Program-made: the position numbers and the translations under genes | In this document: positions 35,839 to 44,644 of the stretch, in pieces | Position numbering within the stretch: position 1 is the first letter of the stretch | Layout: each line of letters opens with the position of its first letter | NCBI RefSeq assembly: GCF_024138125.1 | Contig: NZ_CP099993.1 | Span: forward strand, 1,922,001-1,986,000 | DNA length: 64,000 nt | Origin: Halorussus salilacus | Lineage (GTDB): Archaea > Halobacteriota > Halobacteria > Halobacteriales > Haladaptataceae | Direction of reading: 5' to 3' | Notes under the pieces: model-generated | The model's database searches: none | Told to the model about the DNA's origin: nothing | What the model saw: only the letters and a program-made list of their open reading frames with translations

Positions 35839-37788
35839 ATGGCATCCCCTCACAAGCGCGTACTCCTCGTGGACGACGAACCGGGGGTCGCCGACCTCGC
35901 GGCCGAGTATCTCGAACGCATCGCCGACGACATGTCGGTCCGGACCGCGACGGCTGCCCCCGACGGACTCGAACTCGTCGGCGACGAGGAGTTCGACTGC
36001 GTCGTCTCCGACTACAACATGCCGGAGATGAACGGGCTGGAGTTTCTAGAGGCGGTCCGTGACGGGTACCCCTCGCTCCCGTTCATCCTCTACACCGGCA
36101 AAGGGAGCGAGGAGATCGCGAGCGAGGCCATCTCGGCGGGCGTGACCGAGTACCTCCAGAAGGAAACCGGAACTGACCACTACGAAGTGCTGGCAAACCG
36201 CATCGAAAACGCCATCTCGGAGAACCGCGCGCGGGTCGAGTTGCGCGAGACGGGCAACAAGATCGAGGCGCTTCACGACACCGCGGCGCGCGCGGCGACC
36301 TGCACCGACCGAACGCCGCTCTGTCAGCTCGCGGTGGCCGCTGCGGAGGAGATTCTGGCGTTCGACATCTGCGACCTCAGCCTGTGTGAGAACTCCCAGC
36401 TCGTCCCGAAGGCCGTCTCGAAGGGCGTCCCGACCGACGGATACTACCGCTCGACGCCGGTCGACGCCGACGACAGTCTGGCCGCTAAGGCGTACCTCGC
36501 CGGAGAGACCATCCGCATCGACGACCTCCGGAGCCACGGGGTCGCCCCGGCCGAGTCCGACTACCGGTCGGCGCTGACCGTCCCGCTCGACGACCACGGC
36601 GTCTTCCAGGCGGTCTCGCGCGACGTGAACGGGTTCGACGACCGCGACCGCGAGCTGGCCGAACTCCTGTTGGCCCACGTCTCGGCCGCGCTCGACCGCA
36701 TCGAGTCCGAAGAACAGCTCCGGTCGGAGCGCGACCGGTTCGCCGCGCTCTTCCGCAACATCCCCCACGCCATCGGCGTGGGCAAGTTCGAGGAAGACGC
36801 CCCCGTTATCCGGGATGCCAACCCCACGTTCGAGGAGGTCTTCGGCTGGAGCATCGACGAACTCTCGGGCGAATCCATCGACGACTTCATCATCCCTGAC
36901 GACGAGCGGGCGGCGGCCGAGGCCGAGCGAATCAACAACCGGATGCGCGAGGGCGACCACGTCTCGGCCGAGGAGGTCCGTCGGATCACCGCCGACGGGC
37001 CGCGCGATTTCCTGTTGCACACGGTCCGCGCGCCGAGCGACGACACGGACGGCTTCGTCATCTACACCGACATCACCGAGCAGAAGCGCCGCGAACGCGA
37101 ACTCCAGCGACAGAACGAGCGACTCGACGAGTTCGGTAGCGTCCTGAGCCACGACCTCCGGAATCCGCTCGAAGTGGCCGACGGCAACGCGCGACTGCTC
37201 GCCGAGGAGTGCGACCACGACTCGATCACCGCGATTCGGAACGCCCTCGCCCGAATCGACGAGCGGGTCGAGGAGGCGCTCGAACTCGCCGAGCAGGGAC
37301 GGACCGTGCGCGAGCCCTCCGCGGTGTCGGTCCCCACGGTCGTCGAGGAGGCGTGGACGATGGTCGAGACGGGCGAGGCGACGCTTCGCACCCGCGACCT
37401 CCCCGGGGAGGTCGCGGGCGACCGCTCGCGGCTCAGGCGGCTGTTCGAGAACCTGTTCCGGAACTCGGTCGAACACGGGTCTGGGACCGCCGAGCCCGAC
37501 CCCGAAACCGAATCCGGCCCCGACTCCGGGGACTCGGCGACCTCCATCTCGGTCACGGTCGGGTCGCTCGACCGCGGCGGCGTCTACGTCGAGGACGACG
37601 GCGAGGGGGTCGAGGGCGACCACGAGCGACTGTTCGAGCGCGGGTTCACGACCCGCGAGGAGGGCACGGGACTGGGCCTCCGCATCGTCGAGGACATCGC
37701 CCACGCCCACGGCTGGTCGGTCCGGGCCGCCGACGGCGACGAGGGCGGCCTCCGGATAGAGATCGAGTTCCGGAGCGTCGACGCCTGA
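35839..37788 (+). CDS. receiver-GAF-PAS hybrid histidine kinase
   Basis: The 649-residue protein begins MASPHKRVLLVDDEPG. The receiver domain (about 1-120) has the phosphoacceptor Asp in CVVSDYNMPEMNGLEFL and Lys in LYTGKG. A GAF-like domain follows (about 155-290), then PAS (about 300-415). The HisKA segment has FGSVLSHDLRNPLEV, and the HATPase has NLFRNSVEHGSG, VEDDGEGVE and GTGLGLRIVEDIAHAHGW. No membrane segment is evident, so it is probably cytoplasmic. Receiver-first kinases of this type are common in haloarchaea. The signal is unknown. Confidence 0.92.
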   Translation: MASPHKRVLLVDDEPGVADLAAEYLERIADDMSVRTATAAPDGLELVGDEEFDCVVSDYNMPEMNGLEFLEAVRDGYPSLPFILYTGKGSEEIASEAISAGVTEYLQKETGTDHYEVLANRIENAISENRARVELRETGNKIEALHDTAARAATCTDRTPLCQLAVAAAEEILAFDICDLSLCENSQLVPKAVSKGVPTDGYYRSTPVDADDSLAAKAYLAGETIRIDDLRSHGVAPAESDYRSALTVPLDDHGVFQAVSRDVNGFDDRDRELAELLLAHVSAALDRIESEEQLRSERDRFAALFRNIPHAIGVGKFEEDAPVIRDANPTFEEVFGWSIDELSGESIDDFIIPDDERAAAEAERINNRMREGDHVSAEEVRRITADGPRDFLLHTVRAPSDDTDGFVIYTDITEQKRRERELQRQNERLDEFGSVLSHDLRNPLEVADGNARLLAEECDHDSITAIRNALARIDERVEEALELAEQGRTVREPSAVSVPTVVEEAWTMVETGEATLRTRDLPGEVAGDRSRLRRLFENLFRNSVEHGSGTAEPDPETESGPDSGDSATSISVTVGSLDRGGVYVEDDGEGVEGDHERLFERGFTTREEGTGLGLRIVEDIAHAHGWSVRAADGDEGGLRIEIEFRSVDA

Positions 37789-37834
37789 GCCCACCGAGCG
37801 TGAGATTCACCACCGCTCGCCGCCAAGGCCGTCC

Positions 37835-38464
37835 ATGGCCGACTTCCCGGACCCTGACTCCCGTCTCGTCCTCGAACCGGACTGCGCGCGGTGTCCCGCG
37901 CTGGTCGAGTCCCGCGAGCGCATCGCGTGGGGCAACGGCGACCCCGACGCCGACGTGGTGGTGGTCGGCGAAGCGCCCGCCTTCGGAAATCCCGACGCTG
38001 AGACGTGGCGCGGCGGCAACCGGACCGGGATGGCCTACACCTCCCGCCACTCGGGTCGGGCGGTGCGGGACCTGTTCGCCGACGCCGGATTCGCCGACGC
38101 CTGTTACTTCACGAACGCGGTGAAGTGCTTCCCCGCCGATGGCGACGACCCCGAGACGAACCGCGAACCCACTGCCGAGGAGCGCGCGAACTGCCGGGGT
38201 CACCTCCGGACCGAGATCGAACGGGTCGACCCCGCGGTGGTGGCGACCACCGGCACGCACGCGACGCTGGCGGTGTTGGGGGAGGACGCGCTTTCCGGCG
38301 GCTTCCTCGACTCGGTGCTCGAACCGGTCGAGTCGGCCGAGTTCGACGCCGTGGTCCTGCCGCTGGTCCACCCCTCCTACCAGAACGTCTGGCTTCCCCG
38401 TCTCGGATACGCCCGCGAGGAGTACGTCGCCGCGATTCGCTCGCGAATCGCGGCGCTGGTGTGA
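37835..38464 (+). CDS. Fe-S uracil-DNA glycosylase-like protein
   Basis: The 209-residue protein resembles family 4/5 uracil-DNA glycosylases. It has cysteines in DCARCPALVE, NAVKCFPAD and RANCRGHL that fit a [4Fe-4S] site. Motif A is GEAPAFGNPDAETW rather than the classical GEAPGxxED, and PLVHPSYQN near the end gives the substrate-binding loop with His. Differences in motif A suggest a diverged subgroup. A canonical relative lies at 44954. Base-excision of uracil or a related lesion is the expected role. Confidence 0.85.
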   Translation: MADFPDPDSRLVLEPDCARCPALVESRERIAWGNGDPDADVVVVGEAPAFGNPDAETWRGGNRTGMAYTSRHSGRAVRDLFADAGFADACYFTNAVKCFPADGDDPETNREPTAEERANCRGHLRTEIERVDPAVVATTGTHATLAVLGEDALSGGFLDSVLEPVESAEFDAVVLPLVHPSYQNVWLPRLGYAREEYVAAIRSRIAALV

Positions 38465-38498
38465 GCCCTTTTGTGTTTGCGGGTCGAATTCGGGAGCG

Positions 38499-39146
38499 AT
38501 GAGCATCGTCGCGGAGTTCAGCACCCCCGCGGAGGCGTTCGCGCTCGGCGAGGCGCTCGCCGAGCATCCCGGGATACGAGTCGAACTGGAGAAGGTGGTT
38601 CCGACCCGCAAGGAGGTGCTCCCGTTCTTCTGGGCGTGGGGCGGCGACCTCGACGCGTTCGAGGAGACGGTCCGTGACCAGTCAATCGTCGCGGAACTGG
38701 AGGTCGTCGACACCATCGACGACCAGCGGCTCTACCGCGTCGAGTGGACGCGGGTACTGAACGACCTCGGACGCATCCTCCGGCGGGCCGACGCCACCGT
38801 GCTGGAGGCCAGCGGTCGAGACGACACCTGGCGGTTCGAGCTCCGGTTCGCCTCCCACGACGAGGTCCGCGGGTTCCAGACCGCCTGCATCGACCACGAC
38901 ATCTCGCTGGACCTCGAACGCCTCCACTCGCTGACCGAACTCGACGCCGAGGGCAAGTACGACCTCACGCCCGAACAGCGCGAGGCGCTACTGACCGCGC
39001 TCGAAGAGGGCTACTTCGAGGAGCCGCGCGGGATAACCCTCGAAGAGCTCGCCGACGAACTCGGGCTCTCCTCGACCGCGGTCTCGGGCCGGATGCGACG
39101 CGCCCACGCGAAACTTGTTACGAGAACACTCGTCACAGATTTCTGA
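38499..39146 (+). CDS. bacterio-opsin-activator-type HTH regulator
   Basis: The 215-residue protein begins MSIVAEFSTPAEAFALG. The N-terminal sensor-like domain includes LPFFWAWGGDLDAFEE. The C-terminal HTH-10 domain (LTPEQREALLTALEEGYFEE and ITLEELADELGLSSTAVSG) is the Bat family DNA-binding fold. A paralogue of the same length and layout is at 59100. Targets are unknown. It starts 34 bases after the glycosylase gene. Confidence 0.9.
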   Translation: MSIVAEFSTPAEAFALGEALAEHPGIRVELEKVVPTRKEVLPFFWAWGGDLDAFEETVRDQSIVAELEVVDTIDDQRLYRVEWTRVLNDLGRILRRADATVLEASGRDDTWRFELRFASHDEVRGFQTACIDHDISLDLERLHSLTELDAEGKYDLTPEQREALLTALEEGYFEEPRGITLEELADELGLSSTAVSGRMRRAHAKLVTRTLVTDF

Positions 39147-39263
39147 TTCTATAATAAAGGGCCTGAATACTACACCCCAAGGTCCAACACTCGACCGCCG
39201 AGTTATACTGTAGTGGTCGTCGAACCCGGTCGCTCGGGTGTTCGGCGAATCAGAGGTGTGACA

Positions 39264-39569
39264 ATGGTTGTCGACACGAGCAATACACGGACCGACATCG
39301 GTACAGCAGAGCACCCGCCGGACGCCGAACGACGCGTCGGCGAGGGGGACCAACTCGGACGGGCGGTCGTCGCGACGGTGGCGGAGGCGCACGGCCGTGA
39401 CCCGATGGAGATACCGCCCTTGCACGACACGGTCGACCTCGACGCGCTGGAGACGCTGTTCGGCTCCCAGTACGACGGCACGCCCCGGACGGGCGGTCGC
39501 GTCGCGTTCGTCCACGGCGAGTGCGAGGTCGTGGTCGAACCGGGGGTCGTCCGGGCGTATCGGGGCTGA
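39264..39569 (+). CDS. HalOD1-type output domain protein
   Basis: The ATG at 39264 gives 101 residues. The core LGRAVVATVAEAHGRDPMEI, PPLHDTVDLDALETLF and GGRVAFVHGECEVVVEPG matches the HalOD1 family, predicted output modules of haloarchaeal signalling. No DNA-binding motif is visible. It stands alone between the HTH regulator and the convergent Nudix gene. Confidence 0.85.
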   Translation: MVVDTSNTRTDIGTAEHPPDAERRVGEGDQLGRAVVATVAEAHGRDPMEIPPLHDTVDLDALETLFGSQYDGTPRTGGRVAFVHGECEVVVEPGVVRAYRG

Positions 39570-39595
39570 GTCGGCGAGTCGGACTCGTCGACCGA

Positions 39596-40126
39596 CTACA
39601 GCAGTCCCTCGGCTTCGGCCAGCAGTAGCGCCTCGATGGTCGCGTCGTTGGCGGGGTCGGCGCGCGCGGCCGCCAGCGCCTCCTCGACCGGGAGCGACCG
39701 GACCGACAGGAACTCGTTGTCGTCGAGGTCGGGCTCGACGGGGGACAGTCCCTCGGCGAAGACGATACCGCGCTCGTGGCGGAGGACGCCGGTCGAGCAG
39801 TGGAAGTCCTCCAGCAGGCTGACACCGGCGGGCTCGAACCCGGTCTCCTCGCGGAGCTCTCGGGCCCCCGCGGCGGTGTAGGACTCGCCGTCTTCCACGA
39901 TGCCCGCGGGGCACTCCAGACACGTCTCGCGGATGGTCGGCCGGTACTGTTCGACGAAGACGACCCGGCCGTCGGCCACGGCCACGACGACCACCGCGGG
40001 CGGTAGCTCCGCCCAGTAGTACTTCTTGGTCGAGCCGTCGGGCTGTTCGACGAGGTCGTAGCCGCCGGTGTACCAGCCGGTCTCGTACTCCGCGACCGAT
40101 TCGATGACGCGCCAGTCGTCGCTCAT
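39596..40126 (-). CDS. Nudix hydrolase (ADP-ribose pyrophosphatase-like)
   Basis: The 176-residue protein has a complete Nudix box, GIVEDGESYTAAGARELREE followed by TGF, which binds the metal. Surrounding residues (VFVEQYRPTIRETCLECPAG, and ECPAG before the box) are typical of ADP-ribose pyrophosphatases. In contrast to the fused Nudix at 20579, all consensus positions are intact. Cleavage of ADP-ribose or other nucleoside diphosphate derivatives is likely. Confidence 0.9.
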   Translation of the reverse strand: MSDDWRVIESVAEYETGWYTGGYDLVEQPDGSTKKYYWAELPPAVVVVAVADGRVVFVEQYRPTIRETCLECPAGIVEDGESYTAAGARELREETGFEPAGVSLLEDFHCSTGVLRHERGIVFAEGLSPVEPDLDDNEFLSVRSLPVEEALAAARADPANDATIEALLLAEAEGLL

Positions 40127-40548
40127 GTCCGGGTCGTCGGCCCCTGCGCGCTAAAGGGTGGCTATCGCTTTTCGGATTCCGCAGTCACCGTGAATCCCGG
40201 ATTTCTACAGCCCACCGCGAATCTCGAATCCAAGCGGTCAACCGTGGACCGCCCGGAAAATCAGCCGACAGGGTGGGACTGAAAGGGGCCGCCCGCTCGC
40301 GTGCAGTTCAGTCGCCTCCGACAGCCCTATTCGCGGCGGGCGTTGCGGAGAGCCGCGAATATCTGTCGGAGCGACCGCGAGCGGGCGGGGGCTTTCTGGG
40401 TGTTAGTCGTTGCGTCTGCTCCAACGGTTGGTAGCGAGCGGGCGGGGGCTTTCGGGGCGTTCTCGCTCTCTGAACCGTTTGCTCGGCCTAATCGAACACG
40501 CCATCTCCGAGCGACTTTTCACCCGGACGCTCCTATCGCTCTCCACCA
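40127..40548. other. gene-free gap holding repeat element C
   Basis: The gap contains one degenerate upstream unit (CCCGGAAAATCAGCCGACAG, about 40252-40271), element C (40281-40396) and a duplicated right arm (to about 40457). A promoter-like CGACTTTTCACC lies about 30-40 bases before tsr3. ORFs inside the repeat are by-products of its sequence. Confidence 0.6.
40275..40457 (+). repeat. modular hairpin repeat, copy C
   Basis: The edge GGGACT GAAAG GGG leads to arm CCGCCCGCTCGCG at 40289-40301. This pairs exactly with CGCGAGCGGGCGG before GGG CTTTC, ending at 40396. Inside are nested arms CTCCGACAG/CTGTCGGAG and ATTCGCGGC/GCCGCGAAT. A second copy of the right arm (GAGCGGGCGGGGGCTTTC) follows at about 40436-40453. 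About 130 bases are identical to copy D except for two substitutions, both at positions outside the helices. It points toward tsr3. Confidence 0.85.
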
Positions 40549-41061
40549 GTGAACCTCCACGTCCGGTACGAGGGCGACGACGACCCCGACAAGTGCACCG
40601 CGCGCAAACTCGCGCGGTTCGACCTCGCGCAACTCCACCGCACTGCCCGGGAGACGCCCTACGGTATCGTGCTCAACCCCCACGCCGAGCGGGCGCTCTC
40701 GCCCGCCGACCGCGCCGAGACGGACAATCTCGTCGCGCTCGACTGCTCGTGGGAGACCGCCGAGCGCGCGCTGTTCGAGATGCCGGGCGTCCACCGCGCG
40801 CTCCCCTTTCTGGTGGCGGCCAACCCCGTCAACTACGGTAAGCCCTTCCGGCTGAACACGGTCGAGGCATTCGCCGCCGCGCTGGTGATTCTCGGCGAGC
40901 GCGAGCGGGCCGAGCGAATCCTCTCGAAGTTCAACTGGGGCGAGACCTTTCTGGAACTCAACGCCGAACCCCTCCGGCGGTATGCCGACTGCGAGGACTC
41001 GACCGAGGTCGTCGCGGTCCAGCAGGAGTACCTCGACGCCGGGAACGCCGAGGCCGAGTAG
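40549..41061 (+). CDS. tsr3: rRNA aminocarboxypropyltransferase Tsr3 (DUF367)
   Basis: The GTG start gives 170 residues. Tsr3 transfers the aminocarboxypropyl group of SAM to a small-subunit rRNA pseudouridine derivative. Family motifs [37 protein letters not shown] and [15 protein letters not shown] near residue 90, and [11 protein letters not shown] are all present. The L40e gene follows after a hairpin region, so two ribosome-related genes are adjacent but probably separately transcribed. Confidence 0.92.
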   Translation: MNLHVRYEGDDDPDKCTARKLARFDLAQLHRTARETPYGIVLNPHAERALSPADRAETDNLVALDCSWETAERALFEMPGVHRALPFLVAANPVNYGKPFRLNTVEAFAAALVILGERERAERILSKFNWGETFLELNAEPLRRYADCEDSTEVVAVQQEYLDAGNAEAE

Positions 41062-41088
41062 TCGCCGAAGGCCGCGACCGAGACACGT

Positions 41089-41182
41089 CCAATCGCGGGG
41101 GTCAGCCGACCAATCGCGGGGGTCAGCCGAGCCCGCGAGTCGGGCGGGCGGCGGGCGGGCCCGCCCGCCGCCCGCTCGACTC
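41089..41182. repeat. 21-bp tandem pair and long GC hairpin after tsr3
   Basis: Two exact 21-bp units (ccaatcgcgggggtcagccg plus a) at 41089-41109 and 41110-41130 are followed by a palindrome at 41137-41182. Its central 32 bp (41144-41175) is perfect and loop-free. One mismatch separates an outer 6-bp arm GAGTCG/CGACTC. It probably isolates tsr3 from the L40e promoter. Confidence 0.8.
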
Positions 41183-41189
41183 TGCAAGG

Positions 41190-41196
41190 TTTAAAT
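41190..41196 (+). promoter_or_regulatory. TATA box of L40e gene
   Basis: GGTTTAAATG places TTTAAA 25-30 bases before the L40e ATG at 41220, immediately after the hairpin, fitting a leaderless transcript. Confidence 0.7.
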
Positions 41197-41219
41197 GCGG
41201 CGACGGCCAACCCCTCCGT

Positions 41220-41369
41220 ATGGCCAGCTTCGACAAAGCGGAAGCGCGAACCCTCGACAAGATGATCTGCATGCGCTGCAACGCTCGCAACCCGAAGGGC
41301 GCGGACAACTGCCGGAAGTGCGGCTACGGCAAGCTCCGACCCAAGAGCAAGGAACCCCGGAACGCGTAA
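41220..41369 (+). CDS. rpl40e: large-subunit ribosomal protein L40e
   Basis: The 49-residue protein is complete and begins [20 protein letters not shown]. Cys17, Cys20, Cys31 and Cys34 form the zinc site (CMRCNAR ... CRKCGYG), and the tail is basic ([11 protein letters not shown]). Basic charge and length are standard for archaeal L40e, which in eukaryotes is made as a ubiquitin fusion. It has its own TATA box. No other ribosomal protein genes are nearby. Confidence 0.95.
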   Translation: MASFDKAEARTLDKMICMRCNARNPKGADNCRKCGYGKLRPKSKEPRNA

Positions 41370-41431
41370 TTCGCTCGCGTTCTCGGCTCCCCGCGGGATA
41401 GTTACTTCTTTCTCGACCGTAACGCGAGCGT

Positions 41432-41947
41432 ATGGACGATTCCGACAGCGACGTCTCGGACCCGCGAATCGCCGCCGAGAACGAGATGGAGTGGACGACC
41501 ACCGAGCGCGGCGACACCGAATTCCGGCGCAAGCAGTTGGGCCGGGCGACCGGGGGCGAGAAACTGGGCTGTAGCCTCTACGAACTGCCGCCCGGCAAGC
41601 GGTCGTGGCCCTATCACTTCCACACCGGCAACGAGGAGGCCGTCTACGTCCTCTCGGGCGAGGGCGTCGTCCGGACGCCCGACGGCGAGACCGAACTCGC
41701 GCCGGGCACCTACGCCTCGTTTCCGGTGGGCGAGGAGGGCGCTCACCGGATTCGCAACACCGGCGACGAACCGCTCCGGTATCTCGCGGTCTCGACCATG
41801 AACGACCCCGACGTGACGGGCTATCCCGACTCGGGGAAACTCGGGGTGTTCGTCGGAGCGCCGCCGGGCGGCCGAAGCGACGAGCGGATGCTCTCGGGCT
41901 ACTTCCGCGAGGACGACGCGGTCGAGTACTGGGAGGGCGAGGAGTGA
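41432..41947 (+). CDS. cupin domain protein
   Basis: The 171-residue protein has the two cupin motifs: YHFHTGNEEAVYVLSGEG (metal ligands in HxH and E) and the second block PGTYASFPVGEEGAHRIRN with a His. A C-terminal extension (GAPPGGRSDERMLSGYFRED) follows the barrel. Single-domain cupins of this kind include sugar-binding and dioxygenase-like proteins. The specific reaction cannot be assigned. Confidence 0.88.
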   Translation: MDDSDSDVSDPRIAAENEMEWTTTERGDTEFRRKQLGRATGGEKLGCSLYELPPGKRSWPYHFHTGNEEAVYVLSGEGVVRTPDGETELAPGTYASFPVGEEGAHRIRNTGDEPLRYLAVSTMNDPDVTGYPDSGKLGVFVGAPPGGRSDERMLSGYFREDDAVEYWEGEE

Positions 41948-41996
41948 GACCTGCTGGTAGCCAAATCGTTATCCGCTCCAATCACCGAGGTCGGGC

Positions 41997-43025
41997 ATGG
42001 ACCTCTCGCTCGTCGACCTCTCACCGGTCCCGGACGACGGCACCGCGACCGACGCCTACGCGAACACGGTCGAGACCGCGCGGCGGGCCGAACGGCTCGG
42101 CTACTCGCGGTTCTGGGTGGCCGAACACCACGGCATGGCCGACACCCTCGCGGGCACGACCCCCGAGGTGTTGCTCGGCCACCTCGCGGCCGAGACCGAC
42201 GCGATTCGCCTCGGGTCGGGGGCGGTCCTGCTCAACCACTACAGCCCGTTCAAGGTCGCCGAGGAGTTCGGTGCGCTGGACGCGCTCGCGCCCGGTCGCG
42301 TCGACGCCGGACTCGGGCGGGCCAACGGCTCGCCCGCGGCCGACCGCGCGCTCGGGACCGAGCGCCACGTCCAGAACCCCGACGAGGACCACCGCGAGAA
42401 GATCGAGGCGGTGGTGAACCACCTCTACGACGAGTACCCCGACGACCACCCCTACGCCGACCTGCAGATACCGCGCTCGGACGGAGAACCGCCCGTGCCG
42501 TGGGTCCTCGGGTCGAGTCCGTCCAGCGCGGCCGTCGCGGCCGAGCTCGGCCTGCCCTACTGCTTCGCGGCGTTCATCCGGCCGCAGTTCGCGGTCCACG
42601 CCTTCGAGGAGTACCGCGAGCGCTTCGAGCCCTCGCGACTGGCTGGCGGTACCGACGAACCGCAGGGGATGGTCGCGGTCAACGCGGTCTGCGCCGAGAC
42701 AGACGAGGAGGCGGCGAGGCTCCGGGCGGTGGCCGAGGCGTCGTACCGCCGGATGCAACGCGGCGAGGTCGGCACTCGGCCGTCGGTCGAGGAGGCTATC
42801 GACGAACTCGGGGGCGTTCCCGACCCGACGCCCGCCGCGCTCGATTCCGACGAGTGGCCGCGGGCGATATCCGGGAGCCCGGAGACGCTCTCGGGGCTGT
42901 TGGAACAGCTCGCCGACCGCGTCGGCGTCGAGGAGGTGATGATCCAGCAGGTCGTCGCCGACCACGAGGACACGCTCCGCTCGCACGAACTGCTGGCCGA
43001 GGCCGTCGGACTCGCGCCTCGCTGA
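41997..43025 (+). CDS. LLM-class flavin-dependent oxidoreductase
   Basis: The 342-residue protein is a luciferase-like monooxygenase-type barrel of the single-component group (MDLSLVDLSPVPDDG, RFWVAEHHGMADTL, IRLGSGAVLLNHYSPFKVAE, PWVLGSSPSSAAVAAELGL). It resembles bacterial YhbW/MsnO8 proteins. FMN or F420 could be the cofactor. F420 is plausible given cofE in the window. The start follows the cupin gene by 49 bases on the same strand. Confidence 0.9.
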   Translation: MDLSLVDLSPVPDDGTATDAYANTVETARRAERLGYSRFWVAEHHGMADTLAGTTPEVLLGHLAAETDAIRLGSGAVLLNHYSPFKVAEEFGALDALAPGRVDAGLGRANGSPAADRALGTERHVQNPDEDHREKIEAVVNHLYDEYPDDHPYADLQIPRSDGEPPVPWVLGSSPSSAAVAAELGLPYCFAAFIRPQFAVHAFEEYRERFEPSRLAGGTDEPQGMVAVNAVCAETDEEAARLRAVAEASYRRMQRGEVGTRPSVEEAIDELGGVPDPTPAALDSDEWPRAISGSPETLSGLLEQLADRVGVEEVMIQQVVADHEDTLRSHELLAEAVGLAPR

Positions 43026-43035
43026 GCCCGGGTTC

Positions 43036-43692
43036 TCACTCCTCGGGGTACTTCGGTTCGCGGCGCTCGGCGCGCTCCAAGGCGCGCTCTATCACCTCGC
43101 GAACGTCCCCCTGAAATTCGTCGCCGTGCCCGGCGTACATGCGCTCGACACCGTGAGACTCCGTCTCACGAGCCGCCGAGCTTCGCTCGGCAACGCCCTC
43201 GGGGAGCCTGTCGAGAATCTCGCGGATGCTCTCTATCTCGCGCTCGCGGGACTGACCCGCCATGTCGGTCCGGCCGAAGCTCCCGTCGTCGAACGCGCCG
43301 TCGCTGTAGACGACCACGTCGCCGCTGAAGATGGTCGACTCGGAGACGAACGCGAGGTGGTCGTCGGCGTGGCCCGGCGAGTAGACGGCCTCGAAGGTCT
43401 CGTCGCCGATCTGCACCTCGTCGCCGTCGGCGAGGGCGCGGGTCCGGCGCGGGTGGTCGTCGTAGCACAGCAGTTCGGGGTCGAAGGCGTCGAGGACCGA
43501 ATCGAGTTGCCCGACGTGGTCGCGGTGCTGGTGGGTCAGCACAACCGCGTCGAGGTCCTCGACGCGGTTCCGAATCGCGTCCACCACGCCCGGCATGCTC
43601 CCGGCGTCGACCAGCACGGTCCGGTCGCCGACCGCGAGGTAGGCGTTGCAGGTGAACGTCGCGGCGTCGGCGGTGACGTTGTGGACTTGCAC
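43036..43692 (-). CDS. MBL-fold metallohydrolase
   Basis: The GTG at 43692 (MQVHNVTADAATFTCNAYLA) gives 218 residues. The longer frame is hydrophobic antisense of a neighbour. The zinc motif THQHRDH (HxHxDH) is near residue 58, and GHADDHLAF and SGDVV supply further ligands, as in glyoxalase II-like enzymes. Residues about 174-188 (AERSSAARETESHGV) look like an insert between two GV-ER copies. It is encoded by two perfect 7-bp hairpins (about 43153-43191). The catalytic core is intact. Confidence 0.88.
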   Translation of the reverse strand: MQVHNVTADAATFTCNAYLAVGDRTVLVDAGSMPGVVDAIRNRVEDLDAVVLTHQHRDHVGQLDSVLDAFDPELLCYDDHPRRTRALADGDEVQIGDETFEAVYSPGHADDHLAFVSESTIFSGDVVVYSDGAFDDGSFGRTDMAGQSREREIESIREILDRLPEGVAERSSAARETESHGVERMYAGHGDEFQGDVREVIERALERAERREPKYPEE

Positions 43693-43776
43693 GCCGGGTT
43701 GTTTCACCCCTCCTCTCAAAAGCCTGACGGGCGGGCGGGGGACTTTAGTGGACCAAGGCCATAGTATCAGGTAGCC

Positions 43777-43965
43777 ATGGGATTTGGGAGCTACGACGAG
43801 TCCGAACAGGACAACCAGGAGTACGACGCCGACCTCGACGACGACACCGGCGTCTCCACCGAGGAGAACTCCCACGAAGGTTCTGTAGACTTCGAAATTG
43901 GCGCGTCGAACGACGAACTCCTCGACCGGCTGAAGGACATCAAGGACGACGAGAACGAAGCCTGA
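43777..43965 (+). CDS. small acidic haloarchaeal protein (DUF5786)
   Basis: The 62-residue protein MGFGSYDESEQDNQEYDADL is extremely acidic, with a C-terminal helix (SNDELLDRLKDIKDDEN). The N-terminal MGFGSYDESEQ pattern is characteristic of a haloarchaeal family of unknown function, named from recall. It ends one base before the DUF99 start, so the two are likely cotranscribed. Confidence 0.85.
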   Translation: MGFGSYDESEQDNQEYDADLDDDTGVSTEENSHEGSVDFEIGASNDELLDRLKDIKDDENEA

Positions 43966-43966
43966 C

Positions 43967-44524
43967 GTGAAACCCGGCGTTCGAGCGCTGGGCGTCGCCG
44001 AATCCTACCGCGGACCGACGAGTACGCTCGGCGGTGCGGTTGCCCGTGCGAGCAGGGTCGTGGACGGCTTCGCCTACGAGACCTGCACCGTCGGCGGTCT
44101 GGACGCCACCGACGCAATCGCCGACCTCTTCGATTCGCTCGACCGCGAGGACGTGAGATACGTCTTCGTCGCGGGCATCGCGCTGGCGTGGTACAACGTC
44201 GTGGACCTGCGACGACTCCACCGGCATATCGGCCGCCCGGTCGTCTCGGTCACCTTCGAGGAGAGTCCGGGCCTGCGAGACGCCCTCGCCGCCGAGTTCG
44301 AGGGCGAGGAACTGGACCGACGAACCGAAATCTTCGACCGCCAGCCACCCCGCGAGCGACTGCGAGTCAACGACCAGACCGTCTTCGTGCGCTCGGTGGG
44401 TCTCGACCGGAGCGAGGCCCGGGACGCCGTGCGCGCGTTCACGCCCGAGGGCGGGCGACCCGAACCGCTCCGGGTCGCCCGCCTCGCGGCCCGCGCCGCC
44501 GACGACTTTCGACGCGAGGAGTGA
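43967..44524 (+). CDS. DUF99 family protein
   Basis: The GTG start one base after the DUF5786 stop gives 185 residues. The family core is clear: VRALGVAESYRG, FAYETCTVGGLDATDAI, VRYVFVAGIALAWYNVVDL and RPVVSVTFEES. DUF99 proteins have an endonuclease V-like fold in archaea, but activity is not established. The operon with DUF5786 is inferred from spacing. Confidence 0.9.
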   Translation: MKPGVRALGVAESYRGPTSTLGGAVARASRVVDGFAYETCTVGGLDATDAIADLFDSLDREDVRYVFVAGIALAWYNVVDLRRLHRHIGRPVVSVTFEESPGLRDALAAEFEGEELDRRTEIFDRQPPRERLRVNDQTVFVRSVGLDRSEARDAVRAFTPEGGRPEPLRVARLAARAADDFRREE

Positions 44525-44572
44525 CCGCCCGAGCGCGCGAACCGGCAGGCGAACCGACCGGCGGGAAACGGT

Positions 44573-44640
44573 CGGTGAGCCATCCACCAGTAGCGCCCGG
44601 TGAGCCATCCGCCGGAAAACGCCCGGTGACACATCCTCTG
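44573..44640 (+). repeat. three 25-26 bp tandem repeats before element D
   Basis: Units start at 44573, 44598 and 44624 (CGGTGAGCCATCC, CGGTGAGCCATCC, CGGTGACACATCC with variable linkers such as GCCGGAAAACGCC). They run straight into GGGGCGGGACTGAAAG. Compared on the same strand they resemble the array next to element A (CCGGTGACACCAGCCACCGG). Confidence 0.65.
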
Positions 44641-44644
44641 GGGC

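Noticed and set aside
40301-40552. Plus-strand ORFs beginning MQFSRLRQ inside elements C and D (also 44671-44883)
   Set aside because: They are translations of the hairpin repeat itself, basic and not acidic, and conserved only because the DNA element is conserved.
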